A stretch of 64,000 nucleotides of DNA from Dyella amyloliquefaciens (GTDB lineage: Bacteria > Pseudomonadota > Gammaproteobacteria > Xanthomonadales > Rhodanobacteraceae). Below the pieces are notes generated by a model. The model saw only the letters and a list, made by a program, of their open reading frames with translations. It ran no database searches and had not been told where the DNA came from. Of this stretch, positions 44,569 through 52,465 are shown one piece after another; position 1 is the first letter of the stretch, and every line of letters begins with the position of its first letter. Position numbers and translations under genes: made by a program. The DNA lies in the NCBI RefSeq assembly GCF_004296575.1, contig NZ_SAYT01000003.1, positions 62,001 through 126,000 on the forward strand, written 5' to 3'.

Positions 44569-45150
44569 TCAGCGAATCACACCATCGCTCTTGAGCTTGG
44601 GGATGAGCGTGGAAGCGAGCTTGCGCACGGCCTGTGGAATGTTGGTGGAGCTGACGTTCTCGGTCGTCGTGGACCAGATGACCTTTTCGGTCTTCAGGTC
44701 CCACACGCTCGTTTCCAGCGTGACGACATCGTACTGCGTGAGTTCGGGTGACATCGACCACGCGTTGCCGTACCAGGCATAGAAACGGCCGTAGGCAGGG
44801 CCCGAGGTCATCTCGTTGGTTTTCTGCTCGACGCGCTGCACGCGCGTGGCCAGCAGAGCCTCGGCACCGCTGCTCTTCACCAGTTCGACAAGCTTTTCCT
44901 TGGGCCCGCCGCCCACGGGAATGACGGCGTAGCTTTCCTCGGCGGTGACGCCGCTGGCCTGCAACTCCTGGGCAAAGGTGTCTTCAAACAGGCGTCGGTT
45001 CGTATCGCTCTTGGCGATGCCGAGCACGAGCACGTTGGAAGCCGGCGGGCCGGCCCAGGTCGGATCCTTCCATTGATTGGTGACCGTGATGGCGGAACAT
45101 GACGCCACCACGAACGGCAGAAGAATCAGGGCTAAGCGTAATCGCCTCAT
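44569..45150 (-). CDS. Lipoprotein of unknown function
   Basis: 193 residues with a lipoprotein signal peptide whose lipobox reads VVASC; the mature protein starts CSAITVTNQWKDPTW. It contains NVLVLGIAKSDTNRRLFED and LVELVKSSGAEALLATRVQ, then strands ending in QAVRKLASTLIPKLKSDG. This is similar in layout to DUF4136-type periplasmic lipoproteins, though I cannot confirm the family. ATG 45150 starts the signal peptide. It lies 76 bp downstream of the response regulator gene on the same strand, so it may be co-transcribed with it. Confidence 0.78.
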   Translation of the reverse strand: MRRLRLALILLPFVVASCSAITVTNQWKDPTWAGPPASNVLVLGIAKSDTNRRLFEDTFAQELQASGVTAEESYAVIPVGGGPKEKLVELVKSSGAEALLATRVQRVEQKTNEMTSGPAYGRFYAWYGNAWSMSPELTQYDVVTLETSVWDLKTEKVIWSTTTENVSSTNIPQAVRKLASTLIPKLKSDGVIR

Positions 45151-45226
45151 GGCTTGGGTCCTCTTGCAATGCGGACAGGCGCGGCAGCAGGCAGGGTGTG
45201 CATGGCGGGCAGTGGCATGCGCCGGA

Positions 45227-45919
45227 TCACGAGCATGGCTCCTCGCCTGCGTGGGCATTGGCGTCGTAGGGCGTCAGGGGAATCAGGCCGAGTCGCTCGG
45301 CTTCTCGGATCAATGCGACGCCACTGTGCACGCCGAGCAGGTCGAGCAGTGCCTGCCGATGGCTTTCCACCGTGCGCACGGAAATGCCGAGCGTGGCTGC
45401 GATCTCGCTGGTGCGTTGGCCCTTGGCCATGCACTGGATCACGTCGCGCTGTCGGCGGGTGAGGTGATGTGCGGCTTCGGGTGCCTGCAGCAGCGACGCC
45501 ATCAGTTCCGGGCTGACGTACTGATTGCCAGCGGAGACGGCTTCGATGGCGCTGTAGAGTTCGCCGCTGGTGGATTGCTTCAGGACGTAGCCATTGGCGC
45601 CGGCCTGCATCGCCTCGCGTACGATCAGCGGTTCGCCATGCGTGGACAACACGATCACCGGCACCTCGCAACCCTGCCTGCGCAGGCGTCGCAAGGCGTG
45701 CAGCGCGCTGAAGGGTGAGAGCGCGATATCGGTGATCACCAGGTCGGCTTCGCCGGCGAGCGCGGCCAGCAATAAGGCCTCCCCGTCATGCACGATGCGC
45801 ACGGAGTCGGTTCGCTTGGCCAGCAGTCCTGCGAGACCTTCGGCGACGCAGCGATGTTCGTCAGCCAGCAGGACGCGCAGCCGTTTCACCCTGGTTTGGC
45901 GGGTTCCCCTGATGGCCAT
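45227..45919 (-). CDS. LuxR/NarL-family response regulator with atypical receiver
   Basis: 230 residues. The receiver has the acidic pocket DEH (D20, E21), phospho-acceptor D64 and the Lys of GYVLKQSTSGELY. The usual D-x-x-MPG after the Asp is replaced by DIALSPFSA, so the phosphorylation loop is unusual. The LuxR helix-turn-helix is clear: HLTRRQRDVIQCMAKGQ and ATLGISVRTVESHRQALL. It is transcribed divergently from the histidine kinase with 438 bp between them and heads a unit with a lipoprotein and a glycine-zipper gene. Together with the regulator at 47896 it is a candidate binder of the GTA-N4-TAC sites. Confidence 0.88.
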   Translation of the reverse strand: MAIRGTRQTRVKRLRVLLADEHRCVAEGLAGLLAKRTDSVRIVHDGEALLLAALAGEADLVITDIALSPFSALHALRRLRRQGCEVPVIVLSTHGEPLIVREAMQAGANGYVLKQSTSGELYSAIEAVSAGNQYVSPELMASLLQAPEAAHHLTRRQRDVIQCMAKGQRTSEIAATLGISVRTVESHRQALLDLLGVHSGVALIREAERLGLIPLTPYDANAHAGEEPCS

Positions 45920-46188
45920 GGCTCAGGTCGAGCCGACTGCGCTGCATCGCGCGCACAAACGAGTGGCGCAGGGGGCGGGTAGCGATGGCGGTAGGTCATG
46001 CCGCATCAGCCGACTCCTCGGTTTTCAGCGCATTAGCTACCTGCCAGCTTGGGCCGTCGGAGGTCGCGTGATAAGCGAATTTTCACTCAAACTCGCCCAG
46101 TAAAAATACTGTGCCCTGGCTGCGAAATACCGGTTCCGCTGCATTTGCAGGCCCTTGCCTGGTCGGTCCGTCGTCCGTCAGGCGGACA

Positions 46189-46206
46189 CGACTACGCCTG
46201 TAGTCG
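46189..46206. promoter_or_regulatory. Inverted repeat CGACTAC-N4-GTAGTCG
   Basis: A perfect 7-bp inverted repeat, 13 bp before the GTA-N4-TAC site of the kinase promoter. It uses the same CTAC/GTAG words in the outward-facing order, so it could be a second binding site for the same regulator or a small hairpin. Confidence 0.5.
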
Positions 46207-46218
46207 CCCGTCGTTGTC

Positions 46219-46234
46219 CGTAGAACTACGCAAG
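46219..46234 (+). promoter_or_regulatory. GTA-N4-TAC site upstream of the histidine kinase
   Basis: CGTAGAACTACGCAAG; the core CGTAG-N2-CTACG is a perfect dyad. It begins 138 bp before the kinase ATG. No clear -10 follows at the distance seen at the other sites. Confidence 0.55.
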
Positions 46235-46357
46235 TCATCACGAGGGCGTGACGCCCTTCGTGGAGAAATTACGTTTGCGATGGGGGCGCTGGAGGGAGTG
46301 CCCCCACTTGGATGGTCGTCCTGAGGGTTGGGGCGTCGCAAGGACGGTGAGGGGATC

Positions 46358-47947
46358 ATGGGCGGAAAGGCACTGACGGGTGGTCTGCCTCATCTCGCGC
46401 GTGGCGCCGGCATGTTCGTCGCCGCGGTCGCCTTGCAGTGGTTGTCGATGGCCATATGGAACCGCCAGAGCGATGCACAGGCGATCTGGCTGCCCGGCCC
46501 CCTGTTGCTATCCGCCTTGCTGAGCGAATCGAATCGTTACTGGCCTGCCTACGATGTCGGCTGGCTGCTCGGCATGATGGCCATTTCTGCGAGCATGGGT
46601 TTGCCGGTGGAAGGGATGATGGTGGTCTCGCCCCTGGTATTGGTGCTGATCAATGTCGCCGCGCTCGTCATCAGCCGGTTCCGCGCCGACCAGACCATCG
46701 ACGATTTTGGCCGCCTGCTGGGTTTCGTGGTGGTGGCCGTGGTGTTGTTGCCGCTGGTGACGGCCATGCTCATTTCATGGACGGCGTTGGTCATGGTTTT
46801 GCCGCCCTGGCTGTCCGGGCCATGGTGGCATGTCGGGCTGGCCGACTCGCTGGGTTACGCCTTGCTGCCGCCGGCGATCGTCAGCCTCGCCAATCCCGCA
46901 TCGTCGCTGCGTCGCGATGCGCTGCCGAGCTGGAACATGCTGCTGATCACCACGGCCGCTCTGGTATTCCTCTGGTTCGGCTGGCGTGAGCTGGGCAGCA
47001 TGGCCACCGTGCGTCCGTTGCTGTTGCTCGCGCCGGTGCCATTGGCCATTTACGTGGCCCTGCGTGCACAGATTCCCGGCACCAGCGTGGTGAACCTGAT
47101 CATCGGCGTGATCGCCATCCAGCTCAGCCTGTCGCAGGACGGTCCCTTCGTGCAGGGCGGCGTGGCCCATACCAACCTCAGCGTGCAGCTGTGGATGCTG
47201 GGCATGGCGACCGCCTCGTTGTTCCTCGCCGCGTTGGTGGAGCAACGGCGATTCACGCAGCGTGCCCTTTCCGCCAGCAGTACCGAAGTGCGCGAATTGG
47301 CGGGCCGCCTGATCGTGGCGCAGGAGCAGGAGAGGGCGCGGATTGCGCGCGATCTGCATGACGACATCAACCAGCGTCTGGCAGTGGCATCGATCCGCCT
47401 CAGTGCCCTGCGTCGCAAGGTGGACGAGAGCAATCGCAACGACGTAAGCCAGCTGCAGAGCGAGTTGATCGCCCTGTCCGAAGACGTGCGCCATCTTTCA
47501 CACGACCTTCATCCGAGCATGCTTACTCAGACAGGACTGACCGCTGCATTGGCAAGCCTGTGCCAGGCGCAGCGTCAGCGGATGGGACCGTATATCGAGT
47601 TGAAAGTGTCGCCGCATGCGCAGGATCTTCCCGAGGATGTGGCGCTGTGTCTTTACCGGGTGACCCAGGAGGGGTTGGGCAACGCGTTGAGGCACGCCGA
47701 GGCGCAGCACGTCGAGGTCGAGCTGCATATCGGTGATGAGCAAGTGAATCTCACAATAAAGGACGACGGCAAGGGATTCGCCACGGAAGCAGAGGGGCAC
47801 CACCGGGGACTGGGTTTGATGAGCATCGACGAGCGCACGAAGCTGCTTGGTGGCAGCTATCGATTGCAATCGACTCTGGGGAAAGGGACTGAACTATGCA
47901 TATGCATTCCGTTAGCACCGTACACGCCGTTGCACGGCCTGGCCTGA
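46358..47947 (+). CDS. Membrane sensor histidine kinase, HisKA_3 type with MASE1-like sensor
   Basis: 529 residues. The first 290 hold about eight membrane segments resembling MASE1 (AIWLPGPLLLSALLSESNRYWPAYDVGWL). A short coiled linker (LIVAQEQERARIARDLHDD) leads into the HisKA_3 dimerisation domain with H334, then the HATPase domain: N box NALRHAE, G1 IKDDGKGF, G2 RGLGLMSIDER and GTELCICIPL. This is a NarX/DegS-class kinase that phosphorylates LuxR-type regulators. ATG 46358 has gagggg upstream. Its 3' end overlaps the response-regulator gene by 52 bp, showing tight coupling. The absence of an obvious periplasmic domain suggests sensing within the membrane. Confidence 0.92.
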   Translation: MGGKALTGGLPHLARGAGMFVAAVALQWLSMAIWNRQSDAQAIWLPGPLLLSALLSESNRYWPAYDVGWLLGMMAISASMGLPVEGMMVVSPLVLVLINVAALVISRFRADQTIDDFGRLLGFVVVAVVLLPLVTAMLISWTALVMVLPPWLSGPWWHVGLADSLGYALLPPAIVSLANPASSLRRDALPSWNMLLITTAALVFLWFGWRELGSMATVRPLLLLAPVPLAIYVALRAQIPGTSVVNLIIGVIAIQLSLSQDGPFVQGGVAHTNLSVQLWMLGMATASLFLAALVEQRRFTQRALSASSTEVRELAGRLIVAQEQERARIARDLHDDINQRLAVASIRLSALRRKVDESNRNDVSQLQSELIALSEDVRHLSHDLHPSMLTQTGLTAALASLCQAQRQRMGPYIELKVSPHAQDLPEDVALCLYRVTQEGLGNALRHAEAQHVEVELHIGDEQVNLTIKDDGKGFATEAEGHHRGLGLMSIDERTKLLGGSYRLQSTLGKGTELCICIPLAPYTPLHGLA

Positions 47948-48546
47948 TCATTGCGGATGACCACCGCATGGTTGCCGAGGGCGTGCAACACATCCTCGAC
48001 GAAGACTTTGAATTGATGGAGATCGTTTCCGACGGCGAGGCGCTCATCGAAGCGGTACGCCGCCTGCAGCCCGATCTGGTGGTGGCCGACATCAACATGC
48101 CGCGTTGCAACGGCATGGATGCGCTGAAGCGGCTGCGCCAGGTAGGCATCGGCACGCGCTTCGTGTTTCTCACCATGCACATGGAACCGGCACTGGCCGT
48201 GGCGGCGCTTAGGGCCGGGGCCAGCGGCTACATCCTCAAGAGCTCGGCCGGTGAGGACCTGCGCAATGCCGCGCAACAGGTGATGCTGGGTGGCACCTAC
48301 GTGACCCCTGCGTTGGGCGCGCGCTACATCAGCGGCCAGTTGACCGACATGCGCAACCTCACCTCCAAGCAGTTGCAGGTGCTTCGACTGGTGGGCGAGG
48401 GGCTTCGTTCCAAGCAGATAGCACTGCAGCTTGGCCTGTCGGTGCGTACCGTGGAGGCCCACAAGTACACCATGATGCAGGTTCTGGGGGTTCACTCCAC
48501 GCTGGAACTGGTGCGTCGCGCCGAAGATCTTGGGCTGCTGTTCTGA
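47896..48546 (+). CDS. LuxR/NarL-family response regulator, partner of the histidine kinase
   Basis: 216 residues with a complete receiver: ADDHRMVAEGVQHIL, phospho-acceptor D65 in VVADINMPRCNGMD, Thr in FLTMHMEP and Lys in YILKSSAGEDL. The LuxR domain shows LTSKQLQVLRLVGEGLRSKQI and LGLSVRTVEAHKYTMM. The gene starts 52 bp inside the kinase gene, the strongest evidence that the two are a cognate pair. It is my prime candidate for binding the GTA-N4-TAC dyads in the surrounding 10 kb. Confidence 0.92.
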   Translation: MHMHSVSTVHAVARPGLIIADDHRMVAEGVQHILDEDFELMEIVSDGEALIEAVRRLQPDLVVADINMPRCNGMDALKRLRQVGIGTRFVFLTMHMEPALAVAALRAGASGYILKSSAGEDLRNAAQQVMLGGTYVTPALGARYISGQLTDMRNLTSKQLQVLRLVGEGLRSKQIALQLGLSVRTVEAHKYTMMQVLGVHSTLELVRRAEDLGLLF

Positions 48547-48595
48547 CCGGACCGGCAGGATTTCACGCTTTTCGACGGACTCGACCACAGGATAG

Positions 48596-48611
48596 GGTAG
48601 TTTTACTTAGC
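48596..48611 (+). promoter_or_regulatory. GTA-N4-TAC site upstream of the receiver-only gene
   Basis: GGTAGTTTTACTTAGC, with GTA at 48597-48599 and TAC at 48604-48606, begins 100 bp before the GTG start at 48697, the same distance as at the DUF3300 gene. No convincing -10 was found. Confidence 0.58.
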
Positions 48612-48696
48612 GGAAACTCGGTTCTCTTTCGGTGGCGGAAGTTCCCGCGATGGATAATGCTGCGTCGGTAGCCTTATCCGTCCACCGGGGGCGAGC

Positions 48697-49107
48697 GTGA
48701 CGCGACCGACGGTCGTTCTGGCCGAAGACCATCCTCCTGTCGCCGAGCAGATCCGCGAAGTGCTTGGCGGCGAATTCGATGTGCTCGCCGTTGTTGGGCA
48801 CGGCGAAGCCTTGGTCAAGGCGACCCGGCGCCTGCGGCCGGACGTGGTGGTGACCGACATCAGCATGCCCGGCATGGATGGCATGCAGGCCGCGCGCGAA
48901 CTGCTGGCCGAGCGACCCGGATTGCCTGTGGTTTTCATCACCGTGCACGACGATCCCACGCTGGCACGTGCAGCACTCGCGATCGGCAAGGGCTACGTGC
49001 TGAAGGCTTCGGCGGGCGAGGAACTCACCGACGCCGTGAAGTGCGTGCTGGACAACCGCTACTTCGTGTCGCCGACGCTGGGGCGTGTCGAAGCGCTGCT
49101 CGGCTGA
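48697..49107 (+). CDS. Receiver-only response regulator (no output domain)
   Basis: 136 residues forming one complete receiver: VVLAEDHPPVAEQIREVL, phospho-acceptor D54 in VVVTDISMPGMDGMQ, Thr in VVFITVHDD and Lys in GYVLKASAGEELTDAV. It stops immediately after the last helix, where its neighbours continue into a LuxR DNA-binding domain. The sequence is close to the NarL-family receivers next door, so it may be a truncated duplicate acting as phosphate sink or competitor. The GTG start follows gggggcgagc. It has its own GTA-N4-TAC site 100 bp upstream, separate from the kinase/regulator transcript. Confidence 0.85.
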   Translation: MTRPTVVLAEDHPPVAEQIREVLGGEFDVLAVVGHGEALVKATRRLRPDVVVTDISMPGMDGMQAARELLAERPGLPVVFITVHDDPTLARAALAIGKGYVLKASAGEELTDAVKCVLDNRYFVSPTLGRVEALLG

Positions 49108-49114
49108 GCACCCC

Positions 49115-50017
49115 TCAATCGATCGAATCGCCGTATGCCCGCAGGGCCTTTTCCAGGCCTTGGCGCAGCGTGGCGAAACCATCCCATGGATCGCTAAGCA
49201 GTCTCGCCAGTCGTCGTGGCAGCGTGTGTATGTTGAAGTCGCCGGGATGCTTGCACTTGCCCAGATCCTGCCAGCGCAATGGCGTCGCTACCGTGGCGCC
49301 AGTGCGGCCGCGCAGCGAATACGATGCCACGCTGGTAGCACCGCGGCTGTTGCGCAGGTAGTCGATGAATATCCGGCCGGCACGTTCTTCCATGTTGGCC
49401 TTTGCGATGAAGTGGCGCGGTTGTTCGTTGGCCAACGTGTGGGCAAATGCCTGTGCAAAGCGCTTGGCGTCCTCCCAGGTGCAGGGCGTATGCAAGGGCA
49501 GCACGACATGCAGTCCCTTGCCTCCCGTGGTGCGTACAAAGCTCTGCAGGCCCACCTCGTCGAGGCGCGAACGAACCAGTCGTGCGGCGTCGATGATGTC
49601 GTTCCAGTCCACGCCTTTTCCGGGATCCAGGTCGAAGACCAGATAGTCCGGCGTTTCCAGCGAATCGGCGCGCGATCCCCATGGATGGAATTCGATCGCA
49701 CCGAACTGCACCAGCCCGACCACCGACGACGCATCCGTCGGGCAGAGGTAGTCGTCCGTGGCTCCACTTTCCTCGCGCAGCCTGACGTGGCCGACATGGG
49801 TCATCCCGCGCATGGGGTGTTTCTGGAAGAAGCCCTGTTCGCCGATGCCCTCGGGAAACCTCAGGATCGATGTCGGGCGATGGGCGATGCCAGGGAGAAA
49901 CCAGTCCATGACGCGCCGGTAGTAGTCGGCGACGTCTTGCTTGGTGACACCCGCGTCGGGGAAAAGTACGCGCTCGGGATGCGTGATGACGATGTCGTCG
50001 GTGCCTTGCCTGCTCAT
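49115..50017 (-). CDS. Stand-alone LigD-type polymerase/primase (PolDom)
   Basis: 300 residues of the archaeo-eukaryotic primase-like polymerase domain found in bacterial NHEJ ligase LigD. Catalytic Asp pair in LVFDLDPG, and family segments DYYRRVMDWFLPGIAHRPTS, GFFQKHP, RTTGGKGLHVVLPL and IFIDYLRNSRGATSVASYSLR are visible. No ligase or nuclease domain is attached and no Ku gene is in the window. Such single PolDoms can fill gaps in double-strand-break repair in stationary phase. ATG 50017 gives the usual N-terminus; the longer frame crosses the regulatory region upstream. Confidence 0.9.
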   Translation of the reverse strand: MSRQGTDDIVITHPERVLFPDAGVTKQDVADYYRRVMDWFLPGIAHRPTSILRFPEGIGEQGFFQKHPMRGMTHVGHVRLREESGATDDYLCPTDASSVVGLVQFGAIEFHPWGSRADSLETPDYLVFDLDPGKGVDWNDIIDAARLVRSRLDEVGLQSFVRTTGGKGLHVVLPLHTPCTWEDAKRFAQAFAHTLANEQPRHFIAKANMEERAGRIFIDYLRNSRGATSVASYSLRGRTGATVATPLRWQDLGKCKHPGDFNIHTLPRRLARLLSDPWDGFATLRQGLEKALRAYGDSID

Positions 50018-50184
50018 GGCGTCGCTCTCTCCATGCATGCACGTACGCATTTTTTTGCATGTATGCCGTGGTTTCGCATGAGACGCGACGGTGACCCATG
50101 CGCGGACAAGCCCGCGTGTATCAGCTGTGAAACAGTTGCCTTCGGGACAAATCGGAGTCACCTTATGAGACCTCACGATGTAGT

Positions 50185-50200
50185 CGTATTCCTACGCAAT
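50185..50200 (+). promoter_or_regulatory. GTA-N4-TAC site upstream of the small ORF
   Basis: CGTATTCCTACGCAAT, GTA 50186-50188 and TAC 50193-50195. Its right flank ACGCAA is identical to the kinase-promoter site. It begins 150 bp before the ATG at 50336. Confidence 0.5.
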
Positions 50201-50208
50201 ACTCAGTC

Positions 50209-50226
50209 AGGAACCGATAGGTTCCT
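50209..50226. promoter_or_regulatory. Inverted repeat AGGAACC-N4-GGTTCCT
   Basis: A perfect 7-bp inverted repeat 9 bp downstream of the GTA-N4-TAC site, in the position of the core promoter or transcript start. It could be a repressor operator or a hairpin in the leader. Confidence 0.5.
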
Positions 50227-50335
50227 CTGTAGATCGAGTGCACTCTTGGTCGGTCCTGGATGGACAGCTTGGTGAGCTTTTCGCTCACACGATCGAGCAG
50301 TGGCAGGGCTCTCCCTCTCCCTACTGGGTTGGAAC

Positions 50336-50572
50336 ATGGTCATCTACTCGCTCAATCAATCGGCCGAAGGCCAATGGAACGTGTGCCGTTCTGGCGCTTC
50401 GTTATTCAGTGATCTGCAGCTCCCGGATGCCATCCGGCTTGCGCGTGAAGTCGCGCGCGACGAGCACCTGCGTTCCGGTCGCTCCGTCTGCGTGGAGATG
50501 CCCGGTAACGAGTCGACCATCCGGGTCGCGCAGTTCGAGCGGTTGGGCCCATTCCTGGTGCGCGCCGCCTGA
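50336..50572 (+). CDS. Small protein, DUF2188-like
   Basis: 78 residues beginning MVIYSLNQSAEGQWNVCRSG. The pattern of a short strand with W-N-V, then a helix with repeated Ala/Arg (DAIRLAREVARDEHLRSG), then a final strand VCVEMPGNESTIRVAQFERL, resembles the small DUF2188 fold. The ribosome site is weak (ttggaac). The frame could start at 50300. It is preceded by a GTA-N4-TAC site, suggesting it belongs to the same regulon. Function unknown. Confidence 0.6.
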   Translation: MVIYSLNQSAEGQWNVCRSGASLFSDLQLPDAIRLAREVARDEHLRSGRSVCVEMPGNESTIRVAQFERLGPFLVRAA

Positions 50573-50664
50573 GTCAGGGGTGAGCGCCATGCATGCTGCA
50601 TGGCCGCTTGTCTGAATGACGTTTGCTGGGCAAAGTCGCGGGGTCTCATGCACAGGACCCAACC

Positions 50665-52341
50665 ATGCGTCTGTCGCTCCGCTGCTCGTCGATCGCATTG
50701 CTCGCCATGTCGGCCCTGCCGTTGCAGGCCACCACGCTGCTGGTTAATGCCCACATCCACACGATGGATCCCGCGCGCCCGGAAGCCACGGCGCTGGCAT
50801 GGAAGGACGATGGCCACCTGCTTGCCGTAGGGGATACGGCTGACCTGCAGAAGCGCTATCCGGACGCCGCCAAGGTCGACGCCCAGGGCGCCACGGTGAT
50901 CCCCGGCCTGATCGATGCCCATGGCCACATGCTTGGCCTGGGCATGACCCATATCCAGGTGGACCTGGTAGGCGCCTCGTCCAAGCAGGAGATCCTTGAT
51001 CGCCTGAAGGCGGGCGCCGCCAAGCTCCCCAAGGGCGTCTGGCTGATCGGCCGCGGCTGGGACCAGAACCGCTGGGCGGTGAAGCAATTCCCCTCGGCGG
51101 CGGACCTTGATGCGGCCTTTCCGGATCGCCCGGTCTACCTCGAGCGCGTCGATGGCCACGCCGTATGGGTCAACACGGCGGCGATGAAGCACGCCACCAA
51201 GCCGCTGGATGGCGACTGGCAGCCGCAAGGTGGCCGCATCGTGCGCGAAGGCAAGAAGGCCACCGGTGTGCTGGTGGATGGCGCGGTGGGCCTGGTGGCC
51301 GATGCAATTCCACCGCTGACCCACGAACAGACGCGCGAAGCCTACAAGGCAGCGTTCGCCGATGCCGTCGCGGTTGGACTCACGGGCGTGCACGACCCGG
51401 GCGTTAGCCTCGACGACTTCAAGGTGCTGCAGGAAATGGCTGCCTCGGGCGAAGTCCCGCTGCGCCTGTACGAAATGGCCGATGGCAATCATGCGGCGCT
51501 CGATTGGTTGTGCTCGCAAGGCGGGCACTGGGCCGACGCAGGCGGCCGCCTGCAGATGCGCACCGTAAAGCTCTATATGGACGGCGCGCTGGGTAGCCGA
51601 GGCGCGGCCTTGCTGACGGACTACAACGACGACCATGGCAACCGCGGCATCCTGGTGACCTCGCCGGATGCCTATCGCAGCGCCGTGGAAAAGGCCTATC
51701 GCTGCCACGTGCAGGTGGCCACGCACGCCATTGGCGATCGCGGCAATCGCATGGTGCTCGACACCTACCAGTCGGTGCTGGGCGACCATGCGGACAGCGA
51801 TCATCGCTGGCGCGTGGAACACGCACAGATCCTGGCGCTCGACGACATCCCGCGCTTCGCCAAACTGCGCCTGATCGCTTCGATGCAGCCGACCCACGCC
51901 ACCTCCGACATGCCCTGGGCCGAACAACGCCTTGGCGCCGAACGCCTGAAGGGCGCGTATGCCTGGCAGCGCTTCATCCACGAGCAGGTGCCGCTGGCCT
52001 TCGGTTCGGATTTCCCGGTGGAGCAGGTCAACCCGATGCTGGGCCTGTACGCCGCCGTCACCCGCCAGGATCTCAACGGCCAACCGCCGGGCGGCTGGCT
52101 GCCCGACCAGCGCGTCAGCCGCATCCAGGCACTGGCCGGCTTCACGCGTGGCGCGGCCTTTGCGGCCTTCATGGAAAACGAAGTGGGCACGCTCAAGCCC
52201 GGCATGCGCGCGGACTTCGTGATCCTCGACGGCGACCTGATGACCGTGCCGCCGCGACAGATTGCCGACCTCAAGCCGTTGAGCACGTGGGTGGATGGCA
52301 AGGCGGTTTATCAGGCGGATAAGGCGGAAGCCGCGCACTGA
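50665..52341 (+). CDS. Exported amidohydrolase, YtcJ-like
   Basis: 558 residues with a signal peptide (SLRCSSIALLAMSALPLQA). The composite amidohydrolase domain begins TLLVNAHIHTMDPARPEA; the metal ligands lie in VIPGLIDAHGHMLG, with THAIGDRGNR and RVEHAQIL further on and FGSDFPVEQVNPMLGLYAAV near the end. YtcJ-like enzymes hydrolyse amides or exo-cyclic amines; the substrate is unknown. ATG 50665 is the start at the signal peptide rather than the 14-residue longer frame. Confidence 0.88.
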   Translation: MRLSLRCSSIALLAMSALPLQATTLLVNAHIHTMDPARPEATALAWKDDGHLLAVGDTADLQKRYPDAAKVDAQGATVIPGLIDAHGHMLGLGMTHIQVDLVGASSKQEILDRLKAGAAKLPKGVWLIGRGWDQNRWAVKQFPSAADLDAAFPDRPVYLERVDGHAVWVNTAAMKHATKPLDGDWQPQGGRIVREGKKATGVLVDGAVGLVADAIPPLTHEQTREAYKAAFADAVAVGLTGVHDPGVSLDDFKVLQEMAASGEVPLRLYEMADGNHAALDWLCSQGGHWADAGGRLQMRTVKLYMDGALGSRGAALLTDYNDDHGNRGILVTSPDAYRSAVEKAYRCHVQVATHAIGDRGNRMVLDTYQSVLGDHADSDHRWRVEHAQILALDDIPRFAKLRLIASMQPTHATSDMPWAEQRLGAERLKGAYAWQRFIHEQVPLAFGSDFPVEQVNPMLGLYAAVTRQDLNGQPPGGWLPDQRVSRIQALAGFTRGAAFAAFMENEVGTLKPGMRADFVILDGDLMTVPPRQIADLKPLSTWVDGKAVYQADKAEAAH

Positions 52342-52436
52342 TGCACGACAGAGCCTGTGTAGAGGGCGGTGCTCCTTGATGCATGAGGGCGCGTGGTCGC
52401 TTGCCACGGCCCTCTCCACGTCGCGCGCCCTCTCCA

Positions 52437-52465
52437 CTGTAGGAGCGCACCCAGTGCGCGACCGC
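52437..52465 (+). repeat. REP-like element, copy 1
   Basis: 29 bp with core aggagcgcac, then agtgcgcgaccgc. The gcgcac/gtgcgc words form an internal stem. It is nearly identical to copies 2 and 3 about 470 bp downstream. Confidence 0.75.

Larger units (their letters stand above)
45920..46357. other. Divergent control region between response regulator and histidine kinase
   Basis: 438 bp without a supported gene. The right half carries two dyads: CGACTAC-N4-GTAGTCG (46189-46206) and the GTA-N4-TAC site (46219-46234). The left part is AT-richer (for example aagcgaattttcactc and agtaaaaatact) and may hold promoters; none matches consensus well. Confidence 0.55.
50018..50335. other. Control region between the PolDom gene and a small ORF
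   Basis: 318 bp with no convincing gene. It holds the sixth GTA-N4-TAC site (50185-50200) followed directly by an AGGAACC-N4-GGTTCCT dyad (50209-50226). The start-proximal part near 50040-50060 is T-rich on the plus strand and may carry the PolDom promoter on the minus strand. Confidence 0.5.
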
